A DNA stretch of 64,000 bases from Antitrichia curtipendula (GCA_951230915.1 OX579635.1:23002001-23066000); one strand, 5' to 3'. Positions 12,225-25,290 are shown, numbered from the stretch's first letter. Translations and numbers: made by a program. The notes: generated by a model not told the origin, from the letters alone.

Positions 12225-12800
12225 TTTGGGGAATGTGACCATGCCACTTTGGGGATGTGCTAGTCGTAGCTTTGGAATATCTTAGTTAGAGAGACTCCAA
12301 TCGGGTCATACTTTTGGACAATGCAATTGCTAAAGAATGTAACCATTTGGGGGCCTTGACTCAGTGTGACCAATTAAAAAAATATATGCCTTTCTCGAAT
12401 GTGATAGTGGCAGTTTTGGAGTGTACTTGCATTAGCTTTTGAATATCTTAGTTAGAGACCCAAATGGAGGTTGTACTCTTGGAGAATGCAATTGTTAAAG
12501 AATGTGAGAAAGTGATAGTTTTGGGGTGTACTTGCAATAGCTTTGGAATATCTTAGTTAGAGACCCAAATGGAGGTTGAACTTTTGGAGAATGCAATTGC
12601 TAAAGACTGTGAGAATGTGCCCCTTTGGAAGCCTTGACATAGTGTTGCAGTTTTTGGAGGTGCCAGCAATAGCTTCAGAATGTCTTAGTTAGAGACTCAA
12701 ATTGGGGTCAAACTTTTGGAGAATGCAACTACTAAAGAATGTGATCCTCTAGGGGCCTTGACTTAGTGTGACTAATTTAAGAAAATACTTTGATCATATT
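12225..12800. repeat. Diverged tandem module array
   Basis: The motif gaatatcttagttagaga occurs at 12275, 12441 and 12546, with a variant at about 12678. Each is followed by a Pu-rich stretch, 'cttttggagaatgcaattgctaaaga.tgtga' and often 'ggggccttgact.agtgtgac'. Spacings are uneven (166, 105, 132 bp), as expected for an old array with internal deletions. It lies upstream of the minus-strand gene. Confidence 0.8.
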
Positions 12801-13350
12801 AGGTGAAGAAGGTGACCATTATGGATTTTGAATTTATTTTATTTTTAGGGGGGGAGGCTGGGAGGTATTTGTGGGCTTCAAGACATACTACTTCGAAAAT
12901 GTATTACTAACTCATACTTTATCAAAAAAGAATACGATTTCAATTCCTACTAGTTGGTATACAATATTTCTCCAAAAAATTTGGGACGACGGTGGAGGGG
13001 AGATTTAAAAAAAAAAAGACTTCCTCAATTCCCGAATGGGACAATCGTAAATTGTGGAATCAATGGAGGTGGACATACATACTTTATTGATATATACATG
13101 CATACATACACATACGTGCACTTTTTGTGACACATGCTCACGGGCTCCAAGCCGCGCAACCAATTAACTTGCCCCCAACTAGGACAACATGGAGGAGTTC
13201 CGTCTGTTTATTCCACCTGCTTTTTTCTATTGACGCATTAAAACAATTGCCAGTTTGCCACCTGTCCGTCCGTGCCGCCCCTCCGTCGACCCGCCAGGGC
13301 GATCAATTTCCTGTAGCGGAAGGCATCATTTTCAAGTCAGAGCCATGCAC
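12801..13350. other. Intergenic DNA, no gene seen
   Basis: Contains a (tacatacatgcatacatacacatac)-like ATAC-rich run near 13084-13112 and a GC-richer block at 13130-13340. Frames through the GC-rich block show no recognisable domain. Confidence 0.35.
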
Positions 13351-13353
13351 TTG

Positions 13354-13373
13354 CAGGGCAGGGCAGGGCAGGG
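13354..13373. repeat. (GGGCA)n short tandem repeat
   Basis: Four CAGGG units in tandem. The same pentamer array recurs at about 23829-23848. Confidence 0.9.
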
Positions 13374-13529
13374 ACTCAGGGAGTGCAGACCCTCACTGAG
13401 AGCATGAAATAATAAGTATCCCCATTGCCCAACAATGAGTGGGCTAACTGATAGGGCAGCGAATGATGAATTGGTATCAGGGGAACCAAACACTCAACAA
13501 TAACAATAATACTCCATAATAAATTAATT

Positions 13530-13705
13530 AATCCACGGACTAAAAACTATGGTGTAGAATAATAATAATAATAATAATTAAACAATCAATTTTAGTTCAC
13601 GGACTAAATAAATAAACTAGGTGTACTATAATAATTAATAATTGGAAGAGGAGGAAAAAAAAAGAGTTATTAATTTGTCCACAGACTAAACTATGTGCTG
13701 ATAAT
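13530..13705. repeat. Triplicated 'cacggactaaa' block with AAT microsatellite
   Basis: Three related segments starting tccacggactaaa (13531), ttcacggactaaa (13596) and tccacagactaaa (13678) are separated by AT-rich spacers. The spacers include an (AAT)n run at 13558-13578. Confidence 0.65.
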
Positions 13706-13813
13706 CTCTTTGTCCGTGTACAGGTCTAATCAAAAGCTGCTGCAAGTGCCCGCAGCATCGGCCCACAGACCACGGACCTCTCACCGGGACTTTTGTCTAT
13801 TTGTGTTTGGAGT

Positions 13814-13861
13814 CCCCCATTGGGAATCGGTTCGCTAACCGCAACCGATTCCCAATGGGGG
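13814..13861. repeat. Perfect 19-bp stem hairpin
   Basis: CCCCCATTGGGAATCGGTT and its exact reverse complement AACCGATTCCCAATGGGGG are separated by a 10-nt loop (cgctaaccgc). Flanking gagtc/ggctc continue the stem imperfectly. This could be a foldback remnant or a structured RNA element. Confidence 0.85.
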
Positions 13862-14277
13862 GGGCTCCGGTGATGGTCCCGAGATGGTGGCCCTGGCAAT
13901 AGCCCCGGCTCTCCTTCAGGTAAACTCTCATGACGTAAATAATAATGCAACAGCCATGTCGAGTATTGCTTTCATGCAGAAAAAAAAAATTATTTTTTTA
14001 AAACACTCATAGGAGGAACGGTTCTTAACTGAAAATGTGGGAGTCTTTCTACATTGTGATTTTTGAATTTTTGAATTTTGAATTTTTATTTTATTTGTTC
14101 AAAGATCTAGCTAGGGAAATCAATTCATTCCTGAACTGAACCTTCTCATGAATGGGATTAAATCCTCCGTGGAGAAGGACAGAGAAATAAAACAAACGGA
14201 CTAATAAGTATGAACGTTGTGATGGTTTTGAATTAATTCCTTTTTAAGGTCCTTAGGATGAGGTGGGGACTGGTAGT

Positions 14278-14519
14278 AAAAAGGTGAACCAGCCCATTAC
14301 CACCACCACCTTTCTCAATTCCACCCTCATGTACATGTGGGGTACATTTCCCCTCTGAAATGTATCCCACAGGTACATGAGGTCGAAATTCAGAGGGTGG
14401 TTGAAATGTGCCCCATGGGTACATGAGGGTGGAATTGAGAAGGTGACTGAAATATTCCCCATATTGGGTACGTGCGGCCAGAATTGAGAGGGTGGCAGTA
14501 ATGGGCTGGTTCACCTTTA
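14278..14519. mobile_element. Small foldback element with internal repeats
   Basis: The ends AAGGTGAACCAGCCCATTAC (14281 on) and GTAATGGGCTGGTTCACCTT (to about 14517) are exact inverse copies. Between them, a roughly 60-bp module (ctcaattc.accctcatgtac and its inverse gtacatgagg.tggaattgag) is repeated in both orientations. About 242 bp, without coding capacity: a MITE-like palindromic element. Confidence 0.7.
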
Positions 14520-14949
14520 AGCTTACGTTCTTAATCTGCATGACTGAAATCCCGCGGGCGAGCGTGAGCACGAGCCATTGTGACTTTGACTTGATCAACT
14601 GATAAAATGGCAACTTGGGGACTGAAGCAGGATTGGAAAGCCTGCGAGGACATTGAAAGGGGTGATGTTGGAAGGACTCCCACTAGAGCTGACAATGGAA
14701 CAATTAGGTCAGTGGGGGGAGTCAATTCGCCTCTGGAAAAAGGCTGGAGACGCTTATCAGGACAATTGACATAACCGGCGGAACCAGTATAAACAGTCAG
14801 GTTTTAGAGATTGACTAAAATCAAGCAATTAGCTAGAAAAAGGGATTAGCAGCTCCCAGGTGTCAGTATAATTCCCCTCAATAGCACGCTCTTCAGTGAT
14901 CCCATTGGCATGTAGAACTGGTGTATATATTTTTTTTTAAAGAAAATCA

Positions 14950-15099
14950 TGTGTTTCAACTTGCAAAATTTATGACTAATTCCATGGAGGTCCAAAAACT
15001 ATGAAAATGACTGGCATGGGTTCCATGCCAATGCCATTCCCCTTTCTAGAAGTTTCGTTTCCGTTCCTCTAAAAGGTCACTTTAAGAGCAGACTGCCTT
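14950..15099 (+). mobile_element. Truncated copy of MITE family 2
   Basis: The blocks 'actaattccatggaggtcc', 'tggcatg...ccaat' and the terminus 'tcactttaagagcagactgcctt' match the 3' half of the 20680-20985 element. The other end is missing. Confidence 0.6.
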
Positions 15100-16189
15100 C
15101 ATTCCCAATTCTGCAATCACACGTGATGCACATACAATAAATAAGAGTTCGGGGCTCCGAGCAAGTCCATGATATGTATGTATCCCTGATTTCCTCACTG
15201 ACTCTTGTGTCCATCCACTTTATGACTCCGTGGACCTCTAGGGGTTTGGTTAACCCTCGGTGGGAGGGAGGGAGTTATGTATGCTGGCAAATCAGACCGG
15301 TTTCTTTCCCACTGATTGCTTGAATGCATCACATCCCCGAGCTGTTAGGAGTAACCTAATGTCACGGGGGTCGTTATTGCCCACCAGCTAAGTAACCCCG
15401 TCGACTGTGATGGTTTTGAATTCTGCATCAAAGCTGGTATACATAATCGTGTGGTTTCATTTGCTCACAGTTCAGCTGCCACTTGTGTATCATGGATTGA
15501 AGTGTGAAGTAACATAGAAAGATAATTACCAGTCACTAGTAAGTTACCTGCCCCCGGACCTTAAATTTTGGTCCCAAAACGAAGTGGATATAACTTTTGG
15601 CTTGTTGTGCCTATAGTCACTACTATTAATACGACTAGACAAATTTCTTGTTTTCTTGTTGGTAAGTGAAAGGAGGTTCCAATGCACCAAATAAGTGATC
15701 AACATTTGGATATCATATGTAGAAGCTATGAAGGGTCTAACTTTTTTTTGGTAGATGTTCTAAACTCCTTTCTTCAACATATGTACATATTGATTTTAGA
15801 GATGTACACAAAGCAATGATAACGGTTTTAGGTAGGGTGCGATTTGGGGGTATTACCTGCCTTAATCTTGAAAGGACATTGTGAGCCCCTCGGGACTTCT
15901 AACGAAGGAATAACGAGAAATATGAGTGTTGTGTGAATGGCTCTTTTCGAAAATTGTTGTGTTTGTTTCCTCTTCTCTGTATGTATTGAATTCGGTTGCA
16001 TTTCTTTGAAGTTTCCATCACCATAGTGAGAGTGTTGTGGGTTGAGAGGTGGTCCGGGGGGGGGGAGAGACATTTCTTTACGAGGTTGCCTGAGAGGAGA
16101 AAGACGTTCAACCAAAATTGAAATCATTATGGCGGATTCCTCAGGTTGACCAAGAGGAATAGAGCAAGGGCAAAATCTTCCTCAATATT
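15100..16189. other. Intergenic DNA, no gene seen
   Basis: Moderate composition. A minus-strand open frame of about 99 codons (15828-16127) has no recognisable motif, flanking splice signals or codon structure. Confidence 0.35.
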
Positions 16190-17043
16190 TAAATTTTAAC
16201 AAACCCAACCATAGAATCTTTTAATTAACTTGTTCATGTACATTGTTCAAAATTTTAGAATGAATATCCCAACCAATCGCAAGTTCAATGTGCCCAAACT
16301 TCAAAATGTAGGCTTTTCTAGCCCTTCCAAAAGGTGAAGTTATATCTTTCAACATTTTAAGAAAAAACTCGTATGTCCTATAATTTGTGCATTTTAGGCA
16401 ATATATTTGAAAATGGATTTAAAACGTTCGTAAGAAAATTTAACCAATTTTTTTTCCTATTCATCTTTTAAAAATTTATAAAGTAGAAGGTAGTGTTGAA
16501 TGGAAGGAAAAAACTAATTTGCTAATTATAACTTTTACAAGAAGTTGAAAATTCTTAATCCCAATGGTGAAAACATTCTAGTAAACAATTAGTATTTTTA
16601 AATTTCTTTTCTTATTTGAGAATTTATCTTTTTTTCAATTGAGAGCAAAAGATAACTTTATATGTTTTTTCTATCTTCAATGTCTGTAAAATAAAACTCT
16701 TCATAACTTTTACTTCATCGTTTGGAATTGAATGGTTCAAATGTTTTCAAGTTGGTATCAACCTATAAAATTTCAAATAAATAACTAATATTTTATTAGA
16801 ATATATTTTTATTGTCCAACTTGACATTAAAATTGAAGAAAAAAAACTTCTAACTTTTGCAATATTTATCAAAATGACATGAAACAAAACTTCACATGTA
16901 GATTATGATGAGTAGCATCCATCCTAAAAAATTCATGCAAAAATTTCATATTGTGAAAGCCCAAAGTGGACTCCTTGGTCTCCCCAAGTTGGCTGCCCGA
17001 GTTCTCGAAAAGCCCAAAGTGGTCTCCTTGGTCCTTTAGGGGT
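16190..17043 (+). mobile_element. TTAA-flanked element, copy 5, left end degenerate
   Basis: The right end CCTTTAGGGG-TTTAAG (TTAA at 17044-17047) matches the family terminus. The interior shows the 'accatagaatctttta' and 'gaatatcccaaccaatcgcaag' landmarks in family order. A duplicated gcccaaagtgg(a/t)ctccttggtc block precedes the end. The left terminus is not recognisable, so the start is approximate. Confidence 0.5.
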
Positions 17044-17047
17044 TTAA

Positions 17048-18290
17048 GCTTGAGTGAGCAATTGTACCACACTGCTGATTTCTCTTCATAAATCAAGATG
17101 ACAAAACCACACTAATTCACAAATTGGAGTTCTGTCACCTAACTTATATGGGATGATGGAAATGGAGTACCCGGCTTTAATTATCAACGCAAGCAAGCAA
17201 CAATGCCGTAGAGCAATTTTTGTCTTGTTTAATTGGCGATAAAATCCATCTCTCATCTCAGCTTCAAGCTGAGCAACTTGAGCAATCATATCCAGTTTTT
17301 AATTTCTGGTTGAGAATTATAAAGGTTACCAAACCGGACCAAGTTCACAAGAGTTTTGTCACCTATATGGGATGATGGATCATGGGCTTTCAATTGGGAG
17401 GGTACGACGTAAACTTGTATTTTGTACAATGTATTCATGTATTATCACCATCATTTCTCATTCATCCAATAAATTCAGCAATGAAAGAAATTATGTGAAT
17501 CATGTCTCATTCATCCAATAAACCCAATAAGACATTTGCCAATTATCAAAATTCATGAAGGAAAGAAATTGATTGATTGTGCGGACACATGTCTAGTAGT
17601 TCATGATCGCCATAGGAGGAGCTCGAGGAGGAGGCAATGAGAGCATATACTTGGATGATAAACTTCACCTTTCAATGCACAATCAACCAATTTATGGGGT
17701 GCTTGAATGAGAGGGGGGATTAATTTTTTTATTGGTTTATCATTTTGTTTCAATATTATAAACTAAAATCTCTATAGATAAAAATTATAATTTTGAAGAA
17801 AAGAGTTAAGTGTGATTAGTTTTTTTAAAGTATTTATTATTAGGAGACAATATTGAAGTTTTTAGTATGAAATCTTTTGCTTTTTTTCTCACATCGTTAT
17901 CATCACTAATGGTTTTCACATTTATTGAATTGAATCAAACTATAAGTTGAACTTCCATTTCAAATTGGCAATTTGTAGTCTCTACACAATCATGGCACAT
18001 CCAAATTATGTTTCTAGAATGGTTAAGAGGTTATATTAAGCAATATATAACCTTGAATACAATTTTTTGTCACCCATTCTATAGAATTTCATGTCAATTC
18101 TTCATTCACTCCAATCCTTTTGTGTGAAGCTAGAATGATTGTGTCATTAAACCTTCATTTGGTGCCACATCTACAACCCATTACAACCATTCTTTAATTT
18201 TATGGCAAATATGGAAGGTGTAAGCTATCTATAAATGATTCCAGTCTCATTTTAAAAAGTGAGCCCTTTACATTCTTGCCTAAAATGTTC
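17048..18290. other. Intergenic DNA, no gene seen
   Basis: AT-rich. The phrases 'catttctcattcatccaataaa' and 'cacctatatgggatgatgga' each occur twice within about 17130-17540, showing a local diverged duplication. No exon is supported. Confidence 0.4.
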
Positions 18291-18299
18291 AACCTTTAT

Positions 18300-19550
18300 T
18301 CAAACAAATCTATAGTCAATTATGAGGACACATATTTGAGCACACTGAAAATTTATAGTTTTTTTCATGCAATATCCAAAAATGCATTAAAAAAAAAAAT
18401 CTAAAATCCCCATTCAAACAAGATTCAACAATAACTTTTGTAGTTCAATAGCAGGGGCCATGTTCAAACCTAATGTGTTTTTCTTGGCAAACTTTTTTGT
18501 CACCTTGTTATTTTGTCATTTTGCTATAGAGAAAACACAAGGGTTATTTTTTTTACATAATTTTTTTATTTATTTACAAAATAGACTAACTATTGCCATG
18601 TCTATAATTTCTAAAGTTTTTTTTGAGCTCCCATGGAGCTCTTTGAAAGCTTGGATAGGTTCATATGAAGTCAATTTTGAGTGGATGAAAACAAATTCTT
18701 ACCAAAGATGCACATTCTATAAGGTTTCCAACAATTTAACTTATTTTCAATTGGGTGCCAGGATAAAAAGTTATAGGACTCAAAAGGCTTAGGGCAATGT
18801 GGGCAACATGCTAATAGAGAAAGCAATCAGTTGAGTAGATAGTCAAGTAAGTTGTAAAGTTTTTTCATTGATTTTACAATCTTGCAATCTAAAAAGCCAA
18901 ATGACATAAATTCTTCCGCACATTCTTATTGTATTATAGAAAAATAATTTGTAGTTGAAAATGAAAAAAATATTCTTTTCTCAATTTTCACTCAATGCAC
19001 TAAAAATGGCAATTTTAGAACAATTTCGTAACCATTACTACAAATTATAGTATAAATTAATGAGATATTTTTTTAATTAAATATTTTTTGGATTTAGAGA
19101 AGAAAAAACTTTTGATGATTGTTGGGATTTTTCATTCTTCCAAAAAATGAGTACTCCAAAAAATTGGTATCTTACTCATTTAGTTGCTTTAAGGGTGACA
19201 TCTTCTTAGTATAAGATGGTTTTAGGTATGTTAGACACCTCCTTTATTTAAAAAATTGGTATGCAAGTACAATGGTCATAGTTCCCAAAGTTGGATAGTG
19301 CCTCCTTCTCAAACAATTGGGTCTAACTAACTAGATGTTGACCCTAATAGATATTGGCCAAAATTTATATTCTTCTATCTTCAAACCTTATAATCTTGCA
19401 ATCTACATAGTCAAATGTCTGAATTTTTTCCATAAATTTCTATAGTATTCTAGTTCAAATTTATATGGTTGAAAGTTTGAAAAATGTTTTAAATTTCAAT
19501 TATGCTCAATTCACTAGAAAGTGAAAAAATAGTAAAAAAACTTTAGGGGG
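18300..19550 (-). mobile_element. Degenerate TTAA-family fragments in inverted orientation
   Basis: Two stretches (about 18860-18950 and 19375-19450) carry the reverse-complement landmark 'cttgcaatct..aaagtcaaat...ttcttccgcacattct..tagtattatag', as in the inverse of copy 1. The termini are lost. The extent is approximate. Confidence 0.4.
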
Positions 19551-19944
19551 TAAGTCAATAGCCAAATTTCACCTAGGTATCACCTACATTCCATATAAAT
19601 ATCACCAAGTATCATCTAAATATTACATGAGTATCAAAGAAGTAGTTGGCTATTTATTCATAATGAAAAAAATCATTGCTCAAACCATTATTCAAACCAT
19701 TTTATCCCTTCAGTACTTGAAATCTTGTTTTGATTTTTTGCATATTTTTCTTAAGTCTTTATAATTTATATTATTTATCTAAATTTCATCAAATTCACTA
19801 TAAAGAAAGTATATTTTCTTAAATGTCAAGCATTGGTTTGGATGAATGAGAAGTTGTGTGGTTTAAGAAGCACCTCAAACCTCTCTATTAATTGTCCTAA
19901 GCCGGGATGTTGGAACTTTGAGAGACTAAGTGTTGTTCCTTTAA

Positions 19945-20679
19945 CACCTAAGGTCCTAATGTTCCTACAAGGGACAAAATAGGTTTTGGGTAGGCTCATG
20001 TAACCTCAATTTTTGATGTGATTTTCCGAAAAAAATTCTTAGAATTGTTGATGGGATTTCTTAAGTTTTCTTAAACTCATATTAGTTTTTGGAAATGTAA
20101 TTTTTTTTTTCAATTGGTGCCAAGGAACCAAAATTATGCTGCAACAAGCTAAAAATCAAGGACACTGGGAAACATGAAAAAATCCACAAAAACTTAAAGT
20201 TAGATTTTTTTTCCCTCGTAAATTAGGTTTTTGTCTACATAAGAATCTTTGATTGATTCCATTTAAATTAGTAATGTAAAAGTTATAGAGCTTGTTTTGT
20301 CAGCAATAATTGAAACTTTCTTTAGAAATTAATATATTGGATTCATTTTTTAACTCAATTTTCAAAATTTTCAAACAAAAAGAAGTTATACAAGGTTAAG
20401 TATCCTTGCTAAAACAATCTCACTATTGGGATTGGTGTGTTTCAATTCCATATTATAGCTGTCGATGGTTTAATTTTTTCCTTCAATTTTTTCCATCAAA
20501 CCCATTTTCTTCACTTTAAACGCAAATATCTTGCAATCATTATAGTGACAACTTTGAAAATCTCTTCTTTCCACACAATCATTCTTTTACTAGCTGAGTG
20601 CAATATTCTATGGTAAAATATGTGAAAGAAGCAGCTTATAAAGTTTTGGCTCTGTCTTTGCAATAGAAATGGCAGTTTC
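19945..20679 (-). mobile_element. TTAA-flanked element, copy 6, inverted and truncated
   Basis: It begins TTAA-CACCTAAGGTCC (TTAA 19941-19944), followed by 'acaagggacaaaataggttttgggtagg', the inverse of the copy 1 right end. The rest follows the inverse of copy 1 to 'atggcagttt' at about 20675. The distal end abuts the MITE at 20680, which therefore inserted into it or replaced its end. Confidence 0.65.
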
Positions 20680-20985
20680 TAAGGTAGTCTGCTCTAAAAG
20701 CGAGCGGGCTCTAAAACCGAACATGGCACAGAGGTACATTTTGCTTTCTTCAATGTATCAACGGTGTACATTTCAAGAGGTGGTCGGTTCTAGTGACCAC
20801 TGCGTTTTAACTTCAAAAATTTGTAACTAATTCCACGAAGGTCCAAAAAATATGAAACGACTTGGGTTAGATGCCAATTTCATTTTTCTTCCTCTAAAAA
20901 TTAACTGAAAATTGTTTCAAGGAGTTTAGGTTCCCCGAAAAGGCAAACAGCTCTTAAATGGTCGCTTTAAGAGCAGATTACCTTA
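20680..20985 (+). mobile_element. TIR MITE family 2, complete copy
   Basis: The termini TAAGGTAGTCTGCTCTAAAAGCG and CGCTTTAAGAGCAGATTACCTTA pair with only two mismatches. It is 306 bp, with the same family as 5722-6038 in opposite orientation. It adjoins the truncated end of a TTAA-family copy, so it is the younger of the two. Confidence 0.8.
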
Positions 20986-20989
20986 CTGT

Positions 20990-23900
20990 TTTTCAGTGAA
21001 GAAAAAGGGGGTTAGGATTTCAAAAGTTTAACTTTATTTTAAACTTTTTTCTAGAGTGAGTTTTTGGTGGAGGGAGGTGTCAGTGAGGCTGCCAAAAGAA
21101 TTCGTGTGAACAACAACAACAACAACAAACTTTGATTGATTGATTTGCAGCTCCCTTTGTTCAGAAGTTCACGTGACTGCCCCAGCCAGCAGGCTTTTGA
21201 ATCCTCACTGTGTGGACTTGAAAGCCCCCCTCACTCAAAATCAGTCCCTCCCTACAATCACCTCTTCTTAATATTGATTTTGATATTTCCGTCATTTTGA
21301 ATATGATCAGGCCATTTGAGCCTTTTGGTGATGAATTATTGGAGCATGGTAATGAGTAATGGCCGTCTCAATTCACACAATCATATCATATTTCCAAAAA
21401 GAAAAATGAAGGACAACAATAATAGCATTAGCTAATTCAATAAGCTGTAATTAAAATTTCCAGAAAAATGATGTATGTGATCCTTTATGATATTTCTATG
21501 TATAGACTGAGTGTACCAATTTCAGTATTTGTAAAATAAAATAAAAACAAACTTTACAGGAGTTCCTCTATTTAAGGGCAACAGTACACACCATAAAGGA
21601 GCTGTGATCTTTGTCATGGCCGACTCCTGGATACTATCTCACTCAGACACAATTTCACATGAGGTCCATTTGATTTGGTTTTCTTTCATTTATTTTTATG
21701 GGTTTGTTTTTTCTATTGCCCATAGCCACAAATTCACTTTCTAATCCGTCCGTCCGTCTGTCGTACTTTTCATTTACCATGGGTGGCATCCAACTTCGTC
21801 TTGTAGTGATTTACAGTCCGGTTTGCAGTGCAAGCTGGTGGGCTACATTTGAAGGGTTCAGTCATCCCATATTTGGCTTGGGTAGCAAGTTCAGCGTAAA
21901 ATTCAGTGTTAGGGCCATTTTGTGGAGATGAGTGCACCGGTCAAGAATTATAGGGAAATGGAGCAATATGATTGGAGGAAATTTTTGTTCTTCACTAGAT
22001 TGGATTTAATACTACAACCAAGACTTGAAAGGTGGGGAACTTCAAGCATGAATGGAAAAATGACATGGTTGTCTATGTGGCAATTTTTTTGTAAGGGGAG
22101 TTCTCTCGAGGTTAAGTTTCTTGAGTGGCCTCACCCTCCTAGATAAGAAACTTGTCCTTTGGAGAACTTCAATTTTATTTATTATCTTTTCATTGTAACA
22201 TATCTCAATTATGGGAGTAAAGACTTCCCTTGGTGAAGTTGTTTAGTGGACTTCAATTTGTGACATTGTTTGGAAGACTTCTCTGCTTGATGTTTACACT
22301 ATAACTGGTCAAAATTATGTCTCGGATAAAAAAAAATTGGCTAACTAGTGTACTTCTCCACCATAATGTATAGTAGACTCTAGTTTTGTCCAAGACGTGT
22401 ACAGTCGGGCATTACTAAATTGGTCAACAACTATAAAAAAAAAGAATTCAATTTGACAAGGAAAAGCAATAAATCAAGCTAACAAGGTACAATAAAGTAT
22501 GTATGTACACCTAATTGCCATCCATTTCCTAAAACAAACCCTGTATATTCATGCATCAAACATACATGTATAACCTAGATTTATGAAAACGTAAGGCCAA
22601 TTTTTGGTTGGATTTGGTATATTTTTAGCAAATGAAAATTTGACTTCATTGCAAAAGGAAAATATAACAAAGTCCAAGACATGAATATTTGAACCCACAA
22701 GTGAAGTAGACTCAAGATCACATTGAAATGGCACATTGAAAGCTGCAACAACTATGGGGTCAATTTTTGGATACACTTCATTTCCTCAACACTTTAAAAA
22801 AAATTCAAATCTATTCATACATTGTCCAAAAATGCATGCTAAGAGTAAATAGAGTCCCTTTTTACCTCCACCTTTTTTACTTCCAAATTCAACTAAAGAA
22901 AATTTCCTATATAGTTCAATAATAGGAAACCTACTCACTCCAATGTCGATTTGGAATGATTTTAGATATAACTAGAGCATCACCACCAAGCCCTTCCAAC
23001 TCCTTCAAAAACAATACTCTGGCCTTGTTGCACTCATCTAGCGTTGCTAAAGGCTCCACACCAACAAACCCTCATACTACAAGTTTTGTCATTCTTCCCA
23101 CCGCTCCTGCATTTGCTCCGGAACGGAGAGCCTACATATGTAGAGTACAATTCACACTGATTTTCAATCAACATTGACTATGATCTTTGTGAAATTAAAG
23201 AAAATCCCGATTTTAACAGGTGGTTAGTGGGAAGCATAGGATGGCCACACCAGCATTGCCCGACATTTCACACGACAGTAAGCTCCTCACCACCAGTTGT
23301 TGTTGTGGTCAATTGCAGTGCAACGGGTGGCGATGCTCTTTTGCTTTGTGAGTTCCTACAAATTTTAATTAATTTCTTTTTTGACATCCCCCCATCCCAC
23401 CTCTTGTAATTTTCAAGTGGGGTGGGGGTGACAATTGATATGGGATATATCCCACATATACCCGTATCTCGTACCCATACCATAGCACATATACATATAC
23501 ATATTTTTTTCCATGTACTTGTATATGTATTATGACAGTATTTGTACCATGACCATGTCTGTATTTGTATCCAAAAATGTTTTCCAATATCAATGGCATG
23601 GGGTGGGGGATGGGGTTAATTTTAATCAGGCCAGGGGGGGGAGGAAATTGCCTGCCTGGCACTTTGGGGCACATTGTTGTGAGTTCTTCCCAATTTCAGG
23701 GCACACTGAGAGCCCACTTTCTCAGTTACCCTTCCCCCAAAGTCCAGTTCCAGTGACAGAACCGAAGGTCCACTCAATGATTAATCCAATGCATCCATCA
23801 CTTGTCACTGTTTCGTAATCCTGGGTAGGGCAGGGCAGGGCAGGGCTTGGGCTTTTTGACTGTTTCTTCACTTGGGGAGCCTAATCAGTATGGAATTATT

Positions 23901-25290
23901 AGGGTAACCATGGGCAGCTATTGGGGACGGAACCCCCAACCCCCCATGTGGCTCCCGGACCCTTCCTTCTCATGATCATTGCCCTCAGAACCGGCTCTCC
24001 AACCAGCCTCATAATACACCCCTCCCCTCCCCTCCCTTGGCCCCAATGGCCCCATCTATCTCCAGGTCTATTAGGCAGGAACCAACCCAGCCTGCTTTTC
24101 ATATACAGTTGGGCTTGGCTTTACAGGCAGTCAACCCCCCACCCCACCCCCCCTGGCTTGGCTTGGCCTGGCTTGGCTTAACATTATTTGCCCAATTGAT
24201 GCCTTCAAAGGGGAACCATTATTTTGGTATTGGGCTTGTTGAATGGTCTCTTTGCCAGGGTCAAGGCAAGAGCTGCTAGCGCACAACAACACAGTACAGG
24301 GATTTTTTTTAAAACCCTGCCGAAAGTTTGGGTTGAAAATCTTAAAATTTAAAAGGAAAAAATGCAACGTGAATCAAACCTTTCCAAAGGACGTACATTC
24401 TAGAGTACCTTCCCAACTTGCTACCAGACTCTCTTTTTTTTTTGCCACCGTGGGGCCAGATTGCACCATTTCAAAAGAAATGTGTACTTTATGCCAAATA
24501 AAAGTAATCTTTTATTGCCAAAAAATTTACCATTTCTATTTTAAATGTGGATGAAAAAATGTATGAATATGAAAGAAAAGTATGTGTTTTGAGCAAAAGA
24601 TGGATGAATATAAAAATACAATGCTTTACCAAATTATAAGTGATCACCATCCTGGCACTTTGTCAAAAAGTTAAAAAATGGGATGCTTGCTACATGATCA
24701 CTTCAACTAATGTATGTATGTGTGTGTATAGAGAGAGAGACACACACACATTCTCTGAGAAAGACACTTTGCATGTGAGCACTTCTTCTCGATCATTTTT
24801 CACCTCTAAAGGAGAAGAAAAAAAAATTCTCAATCTTTAGAGAATAGGACCTCCACAATTCAAGGAGAGAGTGCCACATTCTCACTCTTTGAAGATTGAA
24901 AATGACGAGGATGAGTGACGACCACTATTAATTTGTACACGATTAAACAATTATGTGGTGAGAAATATTTGAACATGAAGGGCCATAGATTCATCATACT
25001 TATATAACTTCATGGTGAAAATATAGGAAGGCACCTTGTTGTTTATATGTAGACTTAGTAAATTCAAATTTGGATTCATTGAATCTATGAAGTTACTCTC
25101 AGTGATGCACATAAGGGTCATCACATGATCATTCACCCACCCATAAAAATGGTAAGTAATGCACCATTCATATGTTAGGTGAGGTATAATGAAGCTTATG
25201 AGTTGACCAGAAGTAATACGATTAAAGAGGTCTGTATATACCACAATTGTACATAATTATAACCTTGTTTGTAATACCAACCCCTACAAT
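20990..25290. other. Gene-poor stretch with microsatellites and GC patches
   Basis: No exon with splice borders or domain was found. Visible simple repeats are (AAC)n at about 21111-21128, (CCGT)n at about 21744-21760, (GGGCA)n at about 23829-23848, CCCTC units at about 24018-24037, GGCTT/GGCCT units at about 24152-24178, and compound TGTG/GAGA/CACA at about 24713-24751. Patches of higher GC (21.1-21.3, 23.0-24.3 kb) contain open frames without recognisable motifs. Confidence 0.45.

Noticed and set aside
15828..16127. 99-codon minus-strand frame
   Set aside because: No recognisable domain or splice context, and an equally long overlapping frame exists on the same strand.
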